This document shows, in pieces, positions 34,680 to 46,275 of a stretch of 64,000 nucleotides of DNA (position 1 is the stretch's first letter; each line of letters starts with the position of its first letter). Both the position numbers and the translations under genes were made by a program. The notes under the pieces were generated by a model, which had not been told where the DNA came from, made no database searches, and saw nothing but the letters and a program-made list of their open reading frames with translations. This DNA comes from Hoplostethus atlanticus (taxonomy: Eukaryota; Chordata; Actinopteri; Trachichthyiformes; Trachichthyidae), in contig JAXDDX010000012.1 in assembly GCA_034670405.1 (NCBI GenBank), positions 3,110,001-3,174,000 on the forward strand, written 5' to 3'.

Positions 34680-34900
34680 TATAATCTTTTGCTGAGAAGG
34701 CACCTTGTCCTCTCCCCTGTTTATAACATCATCAAAGTTGTGCCTCTGGGGGCCCCCAGCTTCGTTAATAATTTAGGTGTTTGCTGGCCTGCCTGGCTGC
34801 GGCAGGAAGCCCTTACTTATTGAGTTTGTAAACCATGGGATGATTTACGAGAACACCTTTGCGTGCGTCACGCTCATTAAATAAAATACTCTCCCTCTCT
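34680..34900. other. unique block, possible cis-regulatory element
   Basis: Repeat-free sequence including 'cttcgttaataatttaggtg' and 'cgtcacgctcattaaataaa'. It starts directly after the G-run cluster and ends in a CT-rich run. Confidence 0.3.
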
Positions 34901-35542
34901 CTTTCTCTTTCTCTGCGCCCTGGTTTATAATCAGGAACATTGAGGTAAACGGCGCTTCTCTCCTTCTCTCCTTCTATCCTTCTATCCTCTCGCTCTTTGC
35001 AGGGTGGCCAGGCCAGGAGATCCAGACGGAGACGGAGAAAGAGAAAGACAGCAAGACTGGCAGACAGAGAGGGGCAAAAGACTGAATACTTGTAGTTTTT
35101 TGGGCATGAAAATGATCAAAGCTATTGAAAAAAATATTAAATAAAATCAAAAATCCCATATCAGTTGAACCCTCGTAGAGAGCTATGGCACCTGAAGGTG
35201 GTGGTATTAAGGTATCTGAGCTAGCTAGCCTGGACACAGGGCAGAGGGTAAGTGCTTCACGCTCAGATGGCACTCAAAGTGGGCTGTCTGACCTTCATAC
35301 AACACCTTACACCCCAATTTGGCCTATGGAATTGATTGTGATATGCCTTGACAGAGCCTTGGCCAGGGGAAACTACACAGCAAGGGGCCGTAGAAATGGA
35401 ATATGTCTTCACCCCAGGATTTATGGCTTTTAGAAAGTTAGTTGCTGCATGCGGAGTGGATGATTGGAGAGTATGTAGGTGTGTGAGTGTGTAGGAGAAG
35501 GAAGTGAGAGACGGAGAGTGTGTGTAGTAAAGGTGAAAATGT

Positions 35543-35581
35543 GAATGAGTGAGTGAGTGAGTGAGTGAGTGAGTGAGTGAG
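35543..35581. repeat. (GAGT)n tetranucleotide array
   Basis: About nine GAGT units inside a purine-rich region that runs on to about 35730. Confidence 0.94.
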
Positions 35582-36375
35582 GAGAGAGATACAGATAAGG
35601 TGATAAAGGGAGAGAGAGGGGGAAAAGAGAAACAGGTGTGTGTGAATGAGAAACGAGGAAGGGGGGAAAAAGGGGGAGAAAGAGAGGCATAGAAAGAGAG
35701 GGAGGAGAAAGACAAGTAGGGAGGGGGTGGGTGTCACCTCCACACACCACCATCTGCAAATCTGCCTATGACCCGAGGCCAAGCCAACATGTAAATGCAA
35801 TCGCTGAGTATATAAGCACAATTAATCTTTTTCTTTTTTTTCTCTCTCTCTCTCCTCGGGCGGTGTTATGGACACTGCAGGAACTATTCAGCCATGTCAG
35901 TCAGCACAGCTATTGAGAAAACAGGATATTGGAAAGTTGCACGTTGGCAAAAATAAGACTTAACTAATTAGAATGAAAGTAGCACTGGCAACCACTTCAA
36001 ACCCAAATTCATAAGATGGTGGCAAACATTTTAGAACATTTATTTGAGTTTGAATTATGTTTTGAATCCCCCTGAGGGCAGGGTAGCCGAAGAGATTTGT
36101 TTGTTTTACTGACTTGACTGTTGTTTTAGAGGAAGTTAGGCCAAATTAATACCATTACATCTCTTCTTTAAACATACATCATGTTGTTTAAACCGCCTAT
36201 AAGATGTTTGCTCGGGAAGCAACCATCCATCTAGCCAATTATTGCAAATATATCCCAGGGAAAATTTTAAGAGTAAACATGGAATCTTTCTCTCTTCCTT
36301 GTGAAGTTTGTAAATCCAGTTGATCTGCTTTTTTTCACTTTTTAGAAACCTGCAACGTTCACTTTTTCACTCTCT

Positions 36376-36378
<3 letters not shown>

Positions 36379-36412
<34 letters not shown>
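36379..36412. repeat. (CT)n microsatellite
   Basis: About seventeen pure CT units. Confidence 0.96.
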
Positions 36413-36416
<4 letters not shown>

Positions 36417-36589
36417 ATTTAGGTGGTGTCACTCTAATGGGTTTTACAGTTTTTAAAGAGATTATGCTTTAGGATTACTACCTGAGCAGGAGGGGCTTGG
36501 AAAAGTTCAGCAATGCCTTTGATGTCCTAGAGTGTAAACACAACCTGAGGCTACCTTGCAAGGAGGGGCCCCTGTTTTGTTATTCAGAG

Positions 36590-37100
36590 CCATGGCTCTT
36601 AATTGTGGCGGCTGGGACAAAAGGAAAAAAAAAAAGGTAACATTTTTCTAGAAAAGTGACAAGGGGAGGGGCCCGGCGAATGGTCAAGAAAGGTCATAGC
36701 TTTGCATAATGGTCTAAAGAAGAGACAGTTAAGCACATCACAGGTCAGCGTGGTGATTTTCTCCACCAAATGCCCATGGCGGCGATGAATCATCCCAAAA
36801 TACCTGTAAAATATATCAGCCGGCGACGTCCATTCCTAACAAGGCAAGAAAGACAAGGAAGTCACATGTAGAAAGTGTTGGCGCTGTCCTTTAAATCATC
36901 CACAACAAGACACATCTTGGGGACTCATTACTTGTTCTGTAAAAAGAGTCAGGCAGCGTTCAATGTTCTGCTTCTCTGCAATATTTAAACCTATGGCTCC
37001 ACTGAGCCTAAGTGCAGAGCCGGGCTCCTCTGTTGCTGTTATGGACATGCAAATAGGCCTTAATGCGTCCAGAAGGGCCTCTAAAGGCAAATACCTCCAC
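36590..37100. other. unique block, possible cis-regulatory element
   Basis: About 500 bases without simple repeats except one A-run near 36625-36635, with CpG-containing stretches ('catggcggcgatgaatcatc', 'atcagccggcgacgtccatt') and AT cores. Small open frames on the minus strand have no domain. Enhancer-like texture. Confidence 0.35.
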
Positions 37101-38025
37101 CCTCACTCACAGAGATGAGCCTCCTGGTACAGGCAGCACTGAGCTCTGCTGTGCTAAGACACTAGTGTTAATAAGAATGGAGTTTGATGTGTATTAGCTT
37201 TGATTTCTATTAGGTTTGATGTCTATTGATCTATTGCAGTGATATATTAGCATCTATAGTAGCTACAGTATTAAAGGATGATTTTACAGACATTCAGTAG
37301 AAGCCAGTTTAGATGTTCACCATCATCGGTCCTCCTTTTGACATGGCAGTAGTCATGTCCACTACAAGCTAATCTCTCTAAGGTGGTGTGAAATAGCATT
37401 TGATAGGCATATTATAACAAAGAGCTAATGTCTCTCAATCAAATGGATACCAGATCGTCCCTTGTGCCTTCCGACAGCTGAGACGGAAACAGAAAGAAAT
37501 ATCAAAGAAAAGGACACCGGCGATACACAGTGATAATTGGGACTTCAACAATTCCCTAACTCATGTAGCTTGTATCCACTCTCCCTCTTGACAGAAATAA
37601 ATGCGCTATCAAAAATATAGGCAGAAGAAAAGGCAGAGAGAGAAAGATATGGGAAGGAGTGAAAGACCAAGAGAGAGAGAGACCTGAAAAACAGCATGTT
37701 GTGACAGTTATAGTCCCCATTACCTTCGATTCCGAATCGCCATCCAGCCCTGTCAAAAAGGAAAAGGCAAATCAATATTGTCATTCACAACTTCAGATTA
37801 AACTCTCCTTGCTTTTACTGCCTCCATGTTCTTTTTTTTGGCCATTCAATCTGCCGTAACAGTGACAAACGCATCTCAATCGATTGTTGGTGAGATCAGC
37901 GAAATAACAAGTGGAATGTTTTTTTTTTTCTTTGTGTTTTTTTTCCTCCAAAATGGCCAAGGAGTGAAGCAATGGAGCAAAACACATAAAAAGACGGCAG
38001 TCATCAACAAACACAATAAAACCCT
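37100..38025. other. non-coding stretch
   Basis: No gene is seen. A repeated 'tttgatgtctattgatctatt' style stretch lies at 37185-37235, purine-rich DNA at 37620-37690, and T-rich runs at 37829-37838 and 37918-37944. Confidence 0.5.
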
Positions 38026-38029
38026 GATC

Positions 38030-38400
38030 TAGAAACTACTTTCTGAGGCGAGGGAGTATTGCCGTGCAAATGTTTTTGCAATTTAGAGTCAGTTGCCACA
38101 AACCACTAAATGCCCTTAAATAGTACCGTGCAGTTAAGGTTTTCAACAGCAAAGTAGTTCCAGTACTTTATGTGCGGCCAGACACGGGAATCTTTTAAAA
38201 AAAAAACGGGGGGAAAAACAAACACCAGGCAAGTATTGAAAATATCCTACCCGATTCATGCCAGACATTCGCATGTATCGACAATGCGGTTTTAATAGGT
38301 TCCCATTGTTGCTCTCGGCATTTGCAGAGATGTAAACAAAAGTTAGCGGTGTCTCTTAGCCACATGGACTATCCACATGTGTTTCTGTAACAGATCAAGT
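38030..38400. other. unique block, possible cis-regulatory element
   Basis: AT-rich complex sequence such as 'aaatgtttttgcaatttaga', 'gcccttaaatagtaccgtgc' and 'gacaatgcggttttaatagg'. An A10 run near 38198 interrupts it. Candidate only. Confidence 0.28.
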
Positions 38401-40325
38401 GCCCTGGCATCCCCATGTTCTTTCCTAAATCCTCAGTAATGCTGATACAAAGACACAGCTTGCAACAGCATGGAGAGTCACACTTGGCACGCACACGATT
38501 TAGTCCAGGATGAGTTGGGTAGCAGGGGGGTTGCTGGGCTTGGGGTAGGTGGCTTTACTGAAACTGTAAAATGAAAAGAATGACTGCAACAAAGTTGACT
38601 GTGTTTTTTTTCTTCAATAAAAATATATAGGAGGGACTTGGCACACACGCTCTTAGACGTCGCCATTGTCTAAGACAGCGCCAAGGTAGATTAAACCGTG
38701 GCTTTAGTGTGTGAATGTGTCATGGGATAGGCTCAAAGGGGAGGATGCTGGTTTTGGGTGTGAGAGGGGCAGGTTGAGGTCACGGGTTCACATTCTGTAC
38801 GGATCAGCATCATCGCACGCTCAAGTGCCGCTTTAATGCTCTGGTCTCACCTGCCTTACTCAGGTAGTGAAGAGAGAGCGCTGTCCCACCCAAATCCTCC
38901 TCCTTAGCAGTGCTTTAATGTCTCCAAACCCCCTCTGCATCCCGAGAAAAAAAAACATGTCTTAGAGAAGAATAGAAGTGTTTAGGCGTTGGTTTAGTTG
39001 TTGGATAGATTCAGATGACTGCAGCTTTGGAAGAGAGTTGCGGCGAGCTTAAAGGATAATTCCTGTTTTTTTCACGCAATAGTCGTATGGCTGCTTGACC
39101 TGAGAGTCTGAAAACCAGGTGAAGCTAGAGAGCATGGTTCGGTTAAAAGAACTATTCAGACATGAGTAGTATTTAATCACAGACATTCCTAAATGAGTAG
39201 AAGTTATGACCAGAAGTTATGTCTCATACCCCTATGGTTTCTATTAGTAGTCCCTACATTTTGCTGCGGTGTGTGTGTGTGATCACAAAAAACCGAAACC
39301 ATCTACCCCAATTTCACCCTGGATCATAGACGGCTCACAGGCCAAAGAACCATCTAACAAGTTTTATTTCTACAGCCCTTTATCACCTACAAGGCTCAAA
39401 GAACTTTAGAGGTCTAACTAAGTCAGACTGATAGACAATTGGATTTTGACACACGGTTGATGCAGAATGTCGACAACAGAATGCATAACGCTGAAATAAA
39501 AGGCTGTATCGGCCTTACAGGAACGCCTCAGGGGACTTTCCAGGCCTAAGTCAGCTGAAAATCAATCACTTATGACAAATGCGATGTTACAAGATACGAT
39601 CAGAACAAAAGTACATAAAAATAGAGCAACAGGTTGAAGAGGACTGACAGGACTCAGCAGAGTGGAGGACATAGTGAGCCTACATAGACGTAGTGGGGCA
39701 GTGTGTGTGTGTATACATGTGTGATTACTTACATATGTGTGCATGTGCCTGTATGTGTTTGTATATATGGGTGGGTAAGTGCATGTGTGCATCTATGTGC
39801 ATGCAATTGGATGAGTTTCTGTGTATGTGTGAGTGCCTTTATATATGTGCACGTATGTGTGATACACAGCGAGGTCCTTTTAGCTCTTTTAGCTGTTAAT
39901 TTCTCCCCGTCCATTGCGAGGACCAGGGGTCAGACATCAAAGGTGTCCTTCCTGAGAGCCTGCCCCAGCCTGCTCCTCTGGATTTAGACACTCAGGGGCG
40001 AGCACGAAAAAGCATTTCACTTCCCAGAGACACATGCATGCTAGCATACACACACACACACTCATACACTCACAGGCAAACACACGCCTAGACATATATG
40101 TACATTCTCAAATGCTTATGTATGCCTGTGCGTGCATATACACACAGACTGCACACACATGAACACACACACACACTGGCAAGTCTGTACCAATAGCTTG
40201 CACACCAAAGTCAGAGAATGTAATCACAATCATGGATTATTTTCCATTGGAAACAACAAATGTGTTGTTTTTTAACTTTGTATTTAAGATGTGAACTTGA
40301 CTAAGAGTGCATTCTTATATATAGC
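38400..40325. other. non-coding stretch
   Basis: No gene is seen. A possible repeat edge 'cttaaaggataattcctg' lies at about 39048. Loose TG/TATG sequence covers 39698-39860 and loose CA sequence 40045-40180; the Cys/Met/Val-rich frames there are artefacts. Confidence 0.5.
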
Positions 40326-40327
40326 AA

Positions 40328-40590
40328 GAGCCTCCAGGAAGGCTACACCAACTCCCACCAGGGAGCTGCCCAGTACAACCAGTCTTGCCCTGTTCACCAC
40401 TCAGCAGCCGTGCTGGAGCAGTTTGGAGGTGAAGTGTCTCACACAAGGGCAGAGACGGTTGCTGTGGAGGGAGAACCGAGCATTTCTCATTCACTACCAT
40501 CCAGATTTAACCAGATTCAAACCAATGACCCTCCGGAGCACGAGGCTTCACTGCTGTTCCCAAAAGACACCTGGGTTCACATGAAGAGTC
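40328..40590 (-). mobile_element. tRNA-derived SINE copy 3 (minus)
   Basis: On the minus strand a B-box-like 'ggtttgaatctgg' (plus 40511-40523) marks the tRNA-type head. The 'gagcaag' core is changed to 'tctcacacaagggca' in plus orientation at 40436-40450, near 'gctggagcagtttggaggtg'. The distal part 'ccaggaaggctacaccaact' and 'cagggagctgcccagtacaa' matches the long form of this fish SINE as I remember it. Boundaries are approximate. Confidence 0.6.
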
Positions 40591-40629
40591 TTGATACCTT
40601 ATCACTGACAACGTGAATGCATCACATAC

Positions 40630-40815
40630 CAGACAATTTATTGATCCCCACGGGGAAATTATTTTTTCTCCTTCCCCTCTCCACATGGAGGTCAGAGGTC
40701 AGAACAGCGCCCCTGGAGCTGGTAGGGATTCAGTGTCTTGCTCAAGGACACTTCAGCAGGGTAGATGCTTGCCGACACGGGGGCTTGAACCCCAGTCGTC
40801 CGGTTGAAGGACTGC
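40630..40815 (-). mobile_element. tRNA-derived SINE copy 4 (minus), with tail
   Basis: In plus orientation it starts with the diagnostic fish tail 'tttattgatccccacgggga' (40637-40656), then 'cccctggagctggtagggat', the core 'ttgctcaaggacacttcagc', and the reversed B-box region 'gggcttgaacccc' near 40781. It aligns closely along its length with the copy at 54970-55185. It lies about 40 bases from copy 3 in the same orientation. Confidence 0.75.
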
Positions 40816-41038
40816 TGATTATTGCTGATTGCAGATTGTATTCTTAGTACCATAAGGTGTGTTTTGAGTTTCGTAGAACATTGGTTCAGCACATAAAAGG
40901 TTGTATTAATCTCCAAGCTGAAAGTAAAACACCAACAGTGAAGTTACAAGAGCTTGTTGCACAAAAGCAGCAACACTTTTTAAACGGCTCTCAACTGCTG
41001 ATCAAGGAAGTGGCTGAAATATATCGTTTTCTGTCCTG

Positions 41039-41041
<3 letters not shown>

Positions 41042-41076
<35 letters not shown>

Positions 41077-41118
41077 TTTGGGGGGAGAGGAAGGGGGAGG
41101 GGTTGTTAGGGTTAGGGT
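41042..41118 (+). repeat. (TG)n followed by G-rich, TTAGGG-containing tract
   Basis: Seventeen TG units run into 'gatttggggggagagg', 'aagggggaggggttg' and 'ttagggttagggtttg'. Five G-runs of three or more fit a G4 pattern. The TTAGGG units number only two to three, so this is not an interstitial telomere array of any size. Confidence 0.85.
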
Positions 41119-41262
41119 TTGTACAGAGCCATATGTGACTTTCAGTTGACAATTGTAACAATACAATGAGAATGGAGTTGGACTGCAGTCGCCCGGTCTG
41201 GGGAACATCATGGGATATCATAGGAGAGGGAGACACATTGTTTGTGGCAGGTGTCCTGTGTA

Positions 41263-41325
41263 AGAGAGAGAGAGGGAGAGAGAGAGAGAGAGACAGAGAG
41301 AGAGAGAGGGAGAGAGGGGGGGGGT
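41263..41325. repeat. imperfect (GA)n tract ending in poly-G
   Basis: GA units with GGGA and GACA interruptions, ending in nine G. Confidence 0.93.
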
Positions 41326-41408
41326 AGAGGAGAAGAGTCTGGTTGCTGATGAGTATCACCCAAAACTCCAAAGAACAAAGGACGGCAGTTACAGGATCAA
41401 GTCAAGTC

Positions 41409-41409
41409 G

Positions 41410-41461
<52 letters not shown>
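41409..41461. repeat. (CT)n-(CA)n compound microsatellite
   Basis: Seven CT units then about twenty CA units. Confidence 0.96.
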
Positions 41462-41465
<4 letters not shown>

Positions 41466-41679
41466 GCAAGCACTAAGGTATGCACAAAATGTGCCTCACG
41501 CAGGCATTTATACATATTCATACTCATGCACATACTGTACGCACAATCACACACACACACACACATACACATGCACACACCACAAGGTGTGTCCTTTTGC
41601 AGTGAAGTTAAAGTAGCCAGGTATTTACGCTCCAGCTTGGCTTATCAGATTTCAGTAGCTCCCCCAAGGCACTGTAACA

Positions 41680-41820
41680 CAAACAGATAGATAGCCATCC
41701 AGGCATGACCTCAGACGCACGCACACACGCACACACACACACACACCTACATGCACACACACACACAAGACACACGCACATGGTAGATAGATGACAAATC
41801 AGGCATGACCTCAGACATCA
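41680..41820. repeat. 100-base local tandem duplication with CA repeats
   Basis: The phrase 'caggcatgacctcagac' occurs at 41700-41716 and again at 41800-41816, an offset of exactly 100, each preceded by 'tagatag'. CA repeats fill the rest of the unit. Confidence 0.8.
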
Positions 41821-42019
41821 TCACTGGTTACCTACCCACAAAAACATAAACACAACACAGCTTATCTTTTTCCCTCTTTTGAGGCTGTGTGTCGACGTGT
41901 GTGTGTCTGTGTGTGCGTTCACTCATGCATGCAAACGTACATGTATGGTTCTGACAGCTTTAAACCGTACTGTATGTGTTCACTTATTTGAATTCCTGTA
42001 TCTGAGCCTGTGAATATGT

Positions 42020-42340
42020 GTCGCTGTGTAAAACATTCACCGACTTGCAGTCAGCGTGGGAACATTTCAATTGCCTCTGCTGTATCCGAATGCACCCAAA
42101 TGTAAAAAAAAATGGCTCTGCAGCAGCCCGCCAGCTTGCGTGGCTTTTGTCGCCCCGTTATCTGCGATCTTGGAATATCTCCACGGCACACCGAGCACCA
42201 GAAAAATAGAGCTTCGCAGCGGATTGATCGTTTTCAATTATGATAATCTGCTCGCATATTGTTTGCACTGATAAGCCGCCCCAAAACTTGATCAGATCAG
42301 GGCTGATATCTGCAACCGGCGTGTCGCTATCACATGTATT
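42020..42340. other. unique block, possible cis-regulatory element
   Basis: Repeat-free, with many retained CpGs next to AT cores: 'cgccccgttatctgcgatct', 'cgttttcaattatgataatc', 'ttgcactgataagccgcccc'. Small frames on both strands carry no domain. The mix of CpG retention and GATA/homeodomain-like sites makes it one of the best candidates in the window. Confidence 0.4.
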
Positions 42341-42779
42341 CTGTGTGCTTGTGAGGCTGTGTGTTTCTGTGCGTGTGTTGGGCGAGAGGTTAGATATTAA
42401 GCAATGACATTTTGCAGACAGTCTATTTTTTTCTTTCTCACACTGTGTCTCATTGGGTGTTGGGTGGGAGTTGAACTTGTAAGTTGCTTCCTTGCATTTC
42501 ACTCTTGCTTTCTGGATTGGCCGGTTCCCGGTTCCCGTCCCGGGTCTTAAGAAGAAATCTATGTAAATCCTAATAATTGCGTTGCGTGCATGGCAGTTAT
42601 TCATGTTGTGGTGTGGCCCGGCTCACCTGGTTGATAGCATCTGATTTCACATCAGCTCTGCCTCTGGGCCCTGGGGCCACACAACTGCTTATTTAAGTCT
42701 AATCATTTTAAGGCATCTCCTCTCTTCCACTGTCATCAGAAGATAGAGAGACAGAGAAAGAAAATAGAGCAAAAGAAAA

Positions 42780-42784
<5 letters not shown>

Positions 42785-42814
<30 letters not shown>
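42785..42814. repeat. (GA)n microsatellite
   Basis: Fifteen pure GA units. Confidence 0.95.
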
Positions 42815-42818
<4 letters not shown>

Positions 42819-44713
42819 AACCAATCGAAATCTCAGGAGGCATGGGCACACCTTCAGATCCCAAATTCACAGACAACTTTCATCTCTTCTCCTCTTCTTC
42901 TCCTCCCCTAATTTAATTTTGTGTTTTTGCCACACTGTCATTTTCTCATATTTGGAGTGGCACACTGTGATTGTGTAATGATACAAGGTTAGGGTTTGGG
43001 AGGGGTGGCCTGATAGTTGAGGGGTGAAAGGGCAAATAATGCAGGTGACAGCTTGGACTTTGAAGTCTCGCAGCAGGTACCCCTCCACTTCCCCCCCTCC
43101 TTCACCTCCTCAACCCCCTCGGGTTTGTTGTCTTCCCTCAGGCTCTGTGTCTCTCTCTCTTTCTCTCTTTCTTTCTCTTTGACTCTGCTCATCCCGCATG
43201 ACTAACTGGCATGAGCCTGTGTTGTTTTAACAGTTGAAAACAAAGTGCACATGATAGTTACGGTGCCTACAAAAACACAACCAGGTCTATTCTACATACC
43301 ATCCCAGATACACTCAATCCATTTTGGTTATTACTACAAACTAGTCATCATTTCCATTCCACAACAACGAAACCATTCAAAAAACAATCATCGTTTTATT
43401 TTTAAGTTTGTTCCATTATTCCATTATTCCTGGTGGTTTCTGCGGAGACGGCATAGTTGGAGATATCTGGGATCGTTTGTCTACTTTCAGAAGAAGACAT
43501 TTACTGCCATTAATTTTTGTACAGTATGAAAAAACAACTTCCACAGACTTGAAAATTGCCCGAGCTAGATAATCCATCACAGTAAACATGAAGTCTTCGT
43601 TTCTCTGTTCTAGTATTTCAGTGTGCCCGGGTATCAGTATCATATCAGTGGGTGCATTACGTTGCGCTCTGCTTACTGTCAATCACCTGACACCCAAAGG
43701 AGGAAATGAAGGTCTCCGCCGGGAAATAATCCCTCAAAAACATGTCGCCTTGCAATCTGTATCGTCACATCCATGTCTTGTTTTTTGGGCCGACTGCAGT
43801 TAATTTCAAGCTAGATTTGAGACCGCAAAGTTTGTATTTTAAAAAACAATTAAAAACAAGTAAAATCTAATTACATACTGCATGAGTTGCAAAATGATGG
43901 GAGGAAATGTAAACTAGATGGCGACGGTAGTAAATGGGCTATAACTCTAGATGACACCAGTATTCTCCTTTAAGCGCTTCTCTTGTGTAGAAACATTGTA
44001 AATCCAATTGTGGTGTTTTTCTTACTTGAATTTAAGTTTACATGTTCATTTATGAGTTGAGTGAGTTTGTGACCTCTAGGCACATGAAACCTGTTACCCA
44101 TTATATCATTTCACAAATATCTGGTAGTCAAGGAGGAAATAAGATGAGCGTTTTCATCCAACAACACCGACTTTATGTTGCATACCGGCTTATTTGGGTC
44201 CGAATTTAACTTTTTTTTTTAAACATTTATTTACCCTGGGAAGGTTTACTGAGTGTGTCTGCTCGTTTCCAGCACCACACTGCCTCACATTCACGCACTT
44301 CTACACATTCGCTACCACCGCCCCGTCAAGGTATCTCCTGATCCAAGGACGTACGACACCCTGTCAACTTTTAGGAGCAGAAAACAGCAGTTTTTGGGAG
44401 AGTTACAACCTAAGTGAGAAATAGTTTGTTTGGTGGAAACACTCTGAAAGAACTTCTTTGCCTAAGGGATGGAACTGAGATGTGTGCAAGGCCCCCCACA
44501 GTCAGTCAGAGGCGCACTCAAACACGTGCGCGCACACACACACACACACACTCAACACACACATATATACATGCAAACACACACACACAGACCTATGTAC
44601 AATATAAATGCTCATGTTCATACACATAAGCCTGCATAAACACACTCTCACGCGTACACACACAAAGATGTGCATGCATGAATACATACTTGCACATTAT
44701 TTCTTACTTACAC

Positions 44714-44752
44714 ACTCTCTCTCTCTCTCTCACACACACCCACACACACCAT
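44714..44752. repeat. (CT)n-(CA)n compound microsatellite
   Basis: About eight CT units followed by CA with two CCC interruptions. Loose CA arrays precede it at 44530-44595. Confidence 0.93.
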
Positions 44753-44921
44753 TTATGATTCAGATCGGTTCTCTTGCTACATTTCTACAGTGTCCCCTAG
44801 AGTGCCAGAACTACACCATGCGGTGCCATCTAAAGAGCAGACAATTCTACTCCTTACTCCGCTACTCTGATTAAGAGCTATGCTGCCAAAACTTCTAGTA
44901 GTTCCTAGTGTATGTGTGCGG

Positions 44922-44944
44922 GAGAGAGAGAGAGAGAGAGAGAA
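44922..44944. repeat. (GA)n microsatellite
   Basis: Eleven GA units, then further purine-rich sequence to about 45070. Confidence 0.93.
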
Positions 44945-45339
44945 AAGAGACGTGGAGCGTTAGATAGAGAGAGATTTCGATGGAGAATAGAAGAAAGGCG
45001 TAGAGGGGGAAGCAAAAAGGCAGACGATGGATACAGACAGAGGGAGACAGAGAAAGGGAAAAGAAAATCAGACAGACTAGTGAGTGTCTCAGCAAGCAAG
45101 ATCTGTGTTTTTCCCCAAACCTGATTAGGGCTCAAACGTGGGTCGCGGAAAGATTAATGTCGTTCTGCACATTAATCTAGAGATACATCTGAAGGTTTCT
45201 GACTGGAAAATTATAGTTTTGTATGTTTTGTATAAACCTACCAGCTGTATTGCTTTGTCTTCTCTGTTGAAGTATTCTCAGTTACTTGAAATATAAGGTG
45301 ACAAAAGGACTCACAAAGGTGAAATGTTCAACACGGCTG

Positions 45340-45480
45340 CTGCTGGGATGATTGGTGGAAATGATGCCGCTGCTGCCGGGACATATTCTTCCGACAGCGT
45401 TACCAAAACATTCTCTGGAATCCATCTTAACTATGCAAGCCGGTCCACCCAGGAACTCCGATGAGAAGGATCTATCTAAT
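45340..45480. other. unique block, possible cis-regulatory element
   Basis: Complex CpG-containing sequence ('ttcttccgacagcgttacca', 'ctatgcaagccggtccaccc') with GCTGCTG repetition near 45350. No supported frame. Confidence 0.28.
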
Positions 45481-46063
45481 TAAGTTCTGCAAGCTCATCT
45501 CTGAGCTTAAGGAAGTGTCAAGCAGTGTCACAAAAGGACACACCTTTACCTGTAAATGTAAAGGCAGTAAGTGGAACACCACCATGCACAGTTTTATTAC
45601 AGCAGTGGATGAATGAAGTGTCACGGTGGTTGTATATTTTAGAAGCGCTTCAATTCATTAAATAACCATGAAATATTTACACTTAGGCTCAATGAATCTG
45701 CCAAGTGACATTTTACCCTCCCATTCCTCAGGGTCCATGATCCTGGCCCCCTATAAAGGACACCGGTCATGTGAGATGCCAAAGATGGTAGTTTCTTTCA
45801 TGAAACTATACAGTGAAACTTTGATGTCTTGTGATTTTTATGGTGTAAGATCCTCTACTTTGATTTGCTGTTTGAATACTCTTTGGAGATATGATTGGCC
45901 CCGGGGGGACAATTCAGCTGTGATTCAGTGGTGTTTTTGGAGCAGTCGTTTTGGGGCCGTGGCTGGAGGCAGACATACCTCGCCCCAGGCCCTCTCCGCA
46001 TTCACTTGTTTAGTTATTGAGCTGCTGAATAAACCTCAGAGGCCCACACACTTACAACGTCCA

Positions 46064-46275
46064 GGGGCCTCATTTACGGAAGGCACAGACTAAATCCATG
46101 CAAAACTTTTGATGTATTAAAATTGAATCTTGAGGCCAAATCTGATCGGATAAATCAAAACTAAATTCCACCATTACCCATGAATAGTATGGAATAATAT
46201 ATTAATAATTATTATTGTTATCATATTTTTCATATTGTCATACGGTAGAATCAACATTTCTATGGACGAGGCCCC
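46064..46275. mobile_element. MITE-like element with GGGGCCTC terminal inverted repeats
   Basis: Starts 'ggggcctcatttacgg' and ends 'ctatggacgaggcccc'. The outer eight bases are perfect inverted repeats and the next bases match partly. The interior is AT-rich with (ATT)n-like sequence, and the total length is about 212 bases. Elements starting 'ggggcctcatttata' are common in fish genomes to my knowledge. No target-site duplication could be fixed, so superfamily is left open. Confidence 0.6.

Larger units (their letters stand above)
34900..36585. other. non-coding stretch with tetranucleotide and CT arrays
   Basis: No gene is seen. Contents: CT-rich DNA at 34890-34990, the GAGT array, a purine-rich tract to about 35730, AT-rich unique DNA at 35930-36300 and the CT array at 36379. 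Minus-strand frames of 109-150 codons over 35263-35821 are Ser/Leu/Pro/His low complexity from the purine tract. Confidence 0.55.
40860..42015. other. non-coding stretch with dense simple repeats
   Basis: No gene is seen. It holds the TG to G-rich tract, GA and CT-CA arrays, and a 100-base tandem duplication of 'caggcatgacctcagac' plus CA repeats. Confidence 0.6.
42345..45335. other. non-coding stretch
   Basis: No gene is seen. Contents: a short 'ccggttcccggttcccgtcc' repetition at 42520-42540, a GA array at 42785, CT-rich DNA at 43140-43185, a possible repeat edge near 43960-43975, CA arrays at 44530-44590, a CT-CA array at 44714-44752 and a GA array at 44922. None of the open frames has a domain. 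Confidence 0.5.

Noticed and set aside
18985-35258. shared 'gtaagtgcttcac' donor-like phrase at about 18991 and 35249
   Set aside because: Similarity covers fewer than 20 bases and the flanks differ; no exon structure at either site.
41103-41118. interstitial telomere array
   Set aside because: Only two to three TTAGGG-type units; too few to call.
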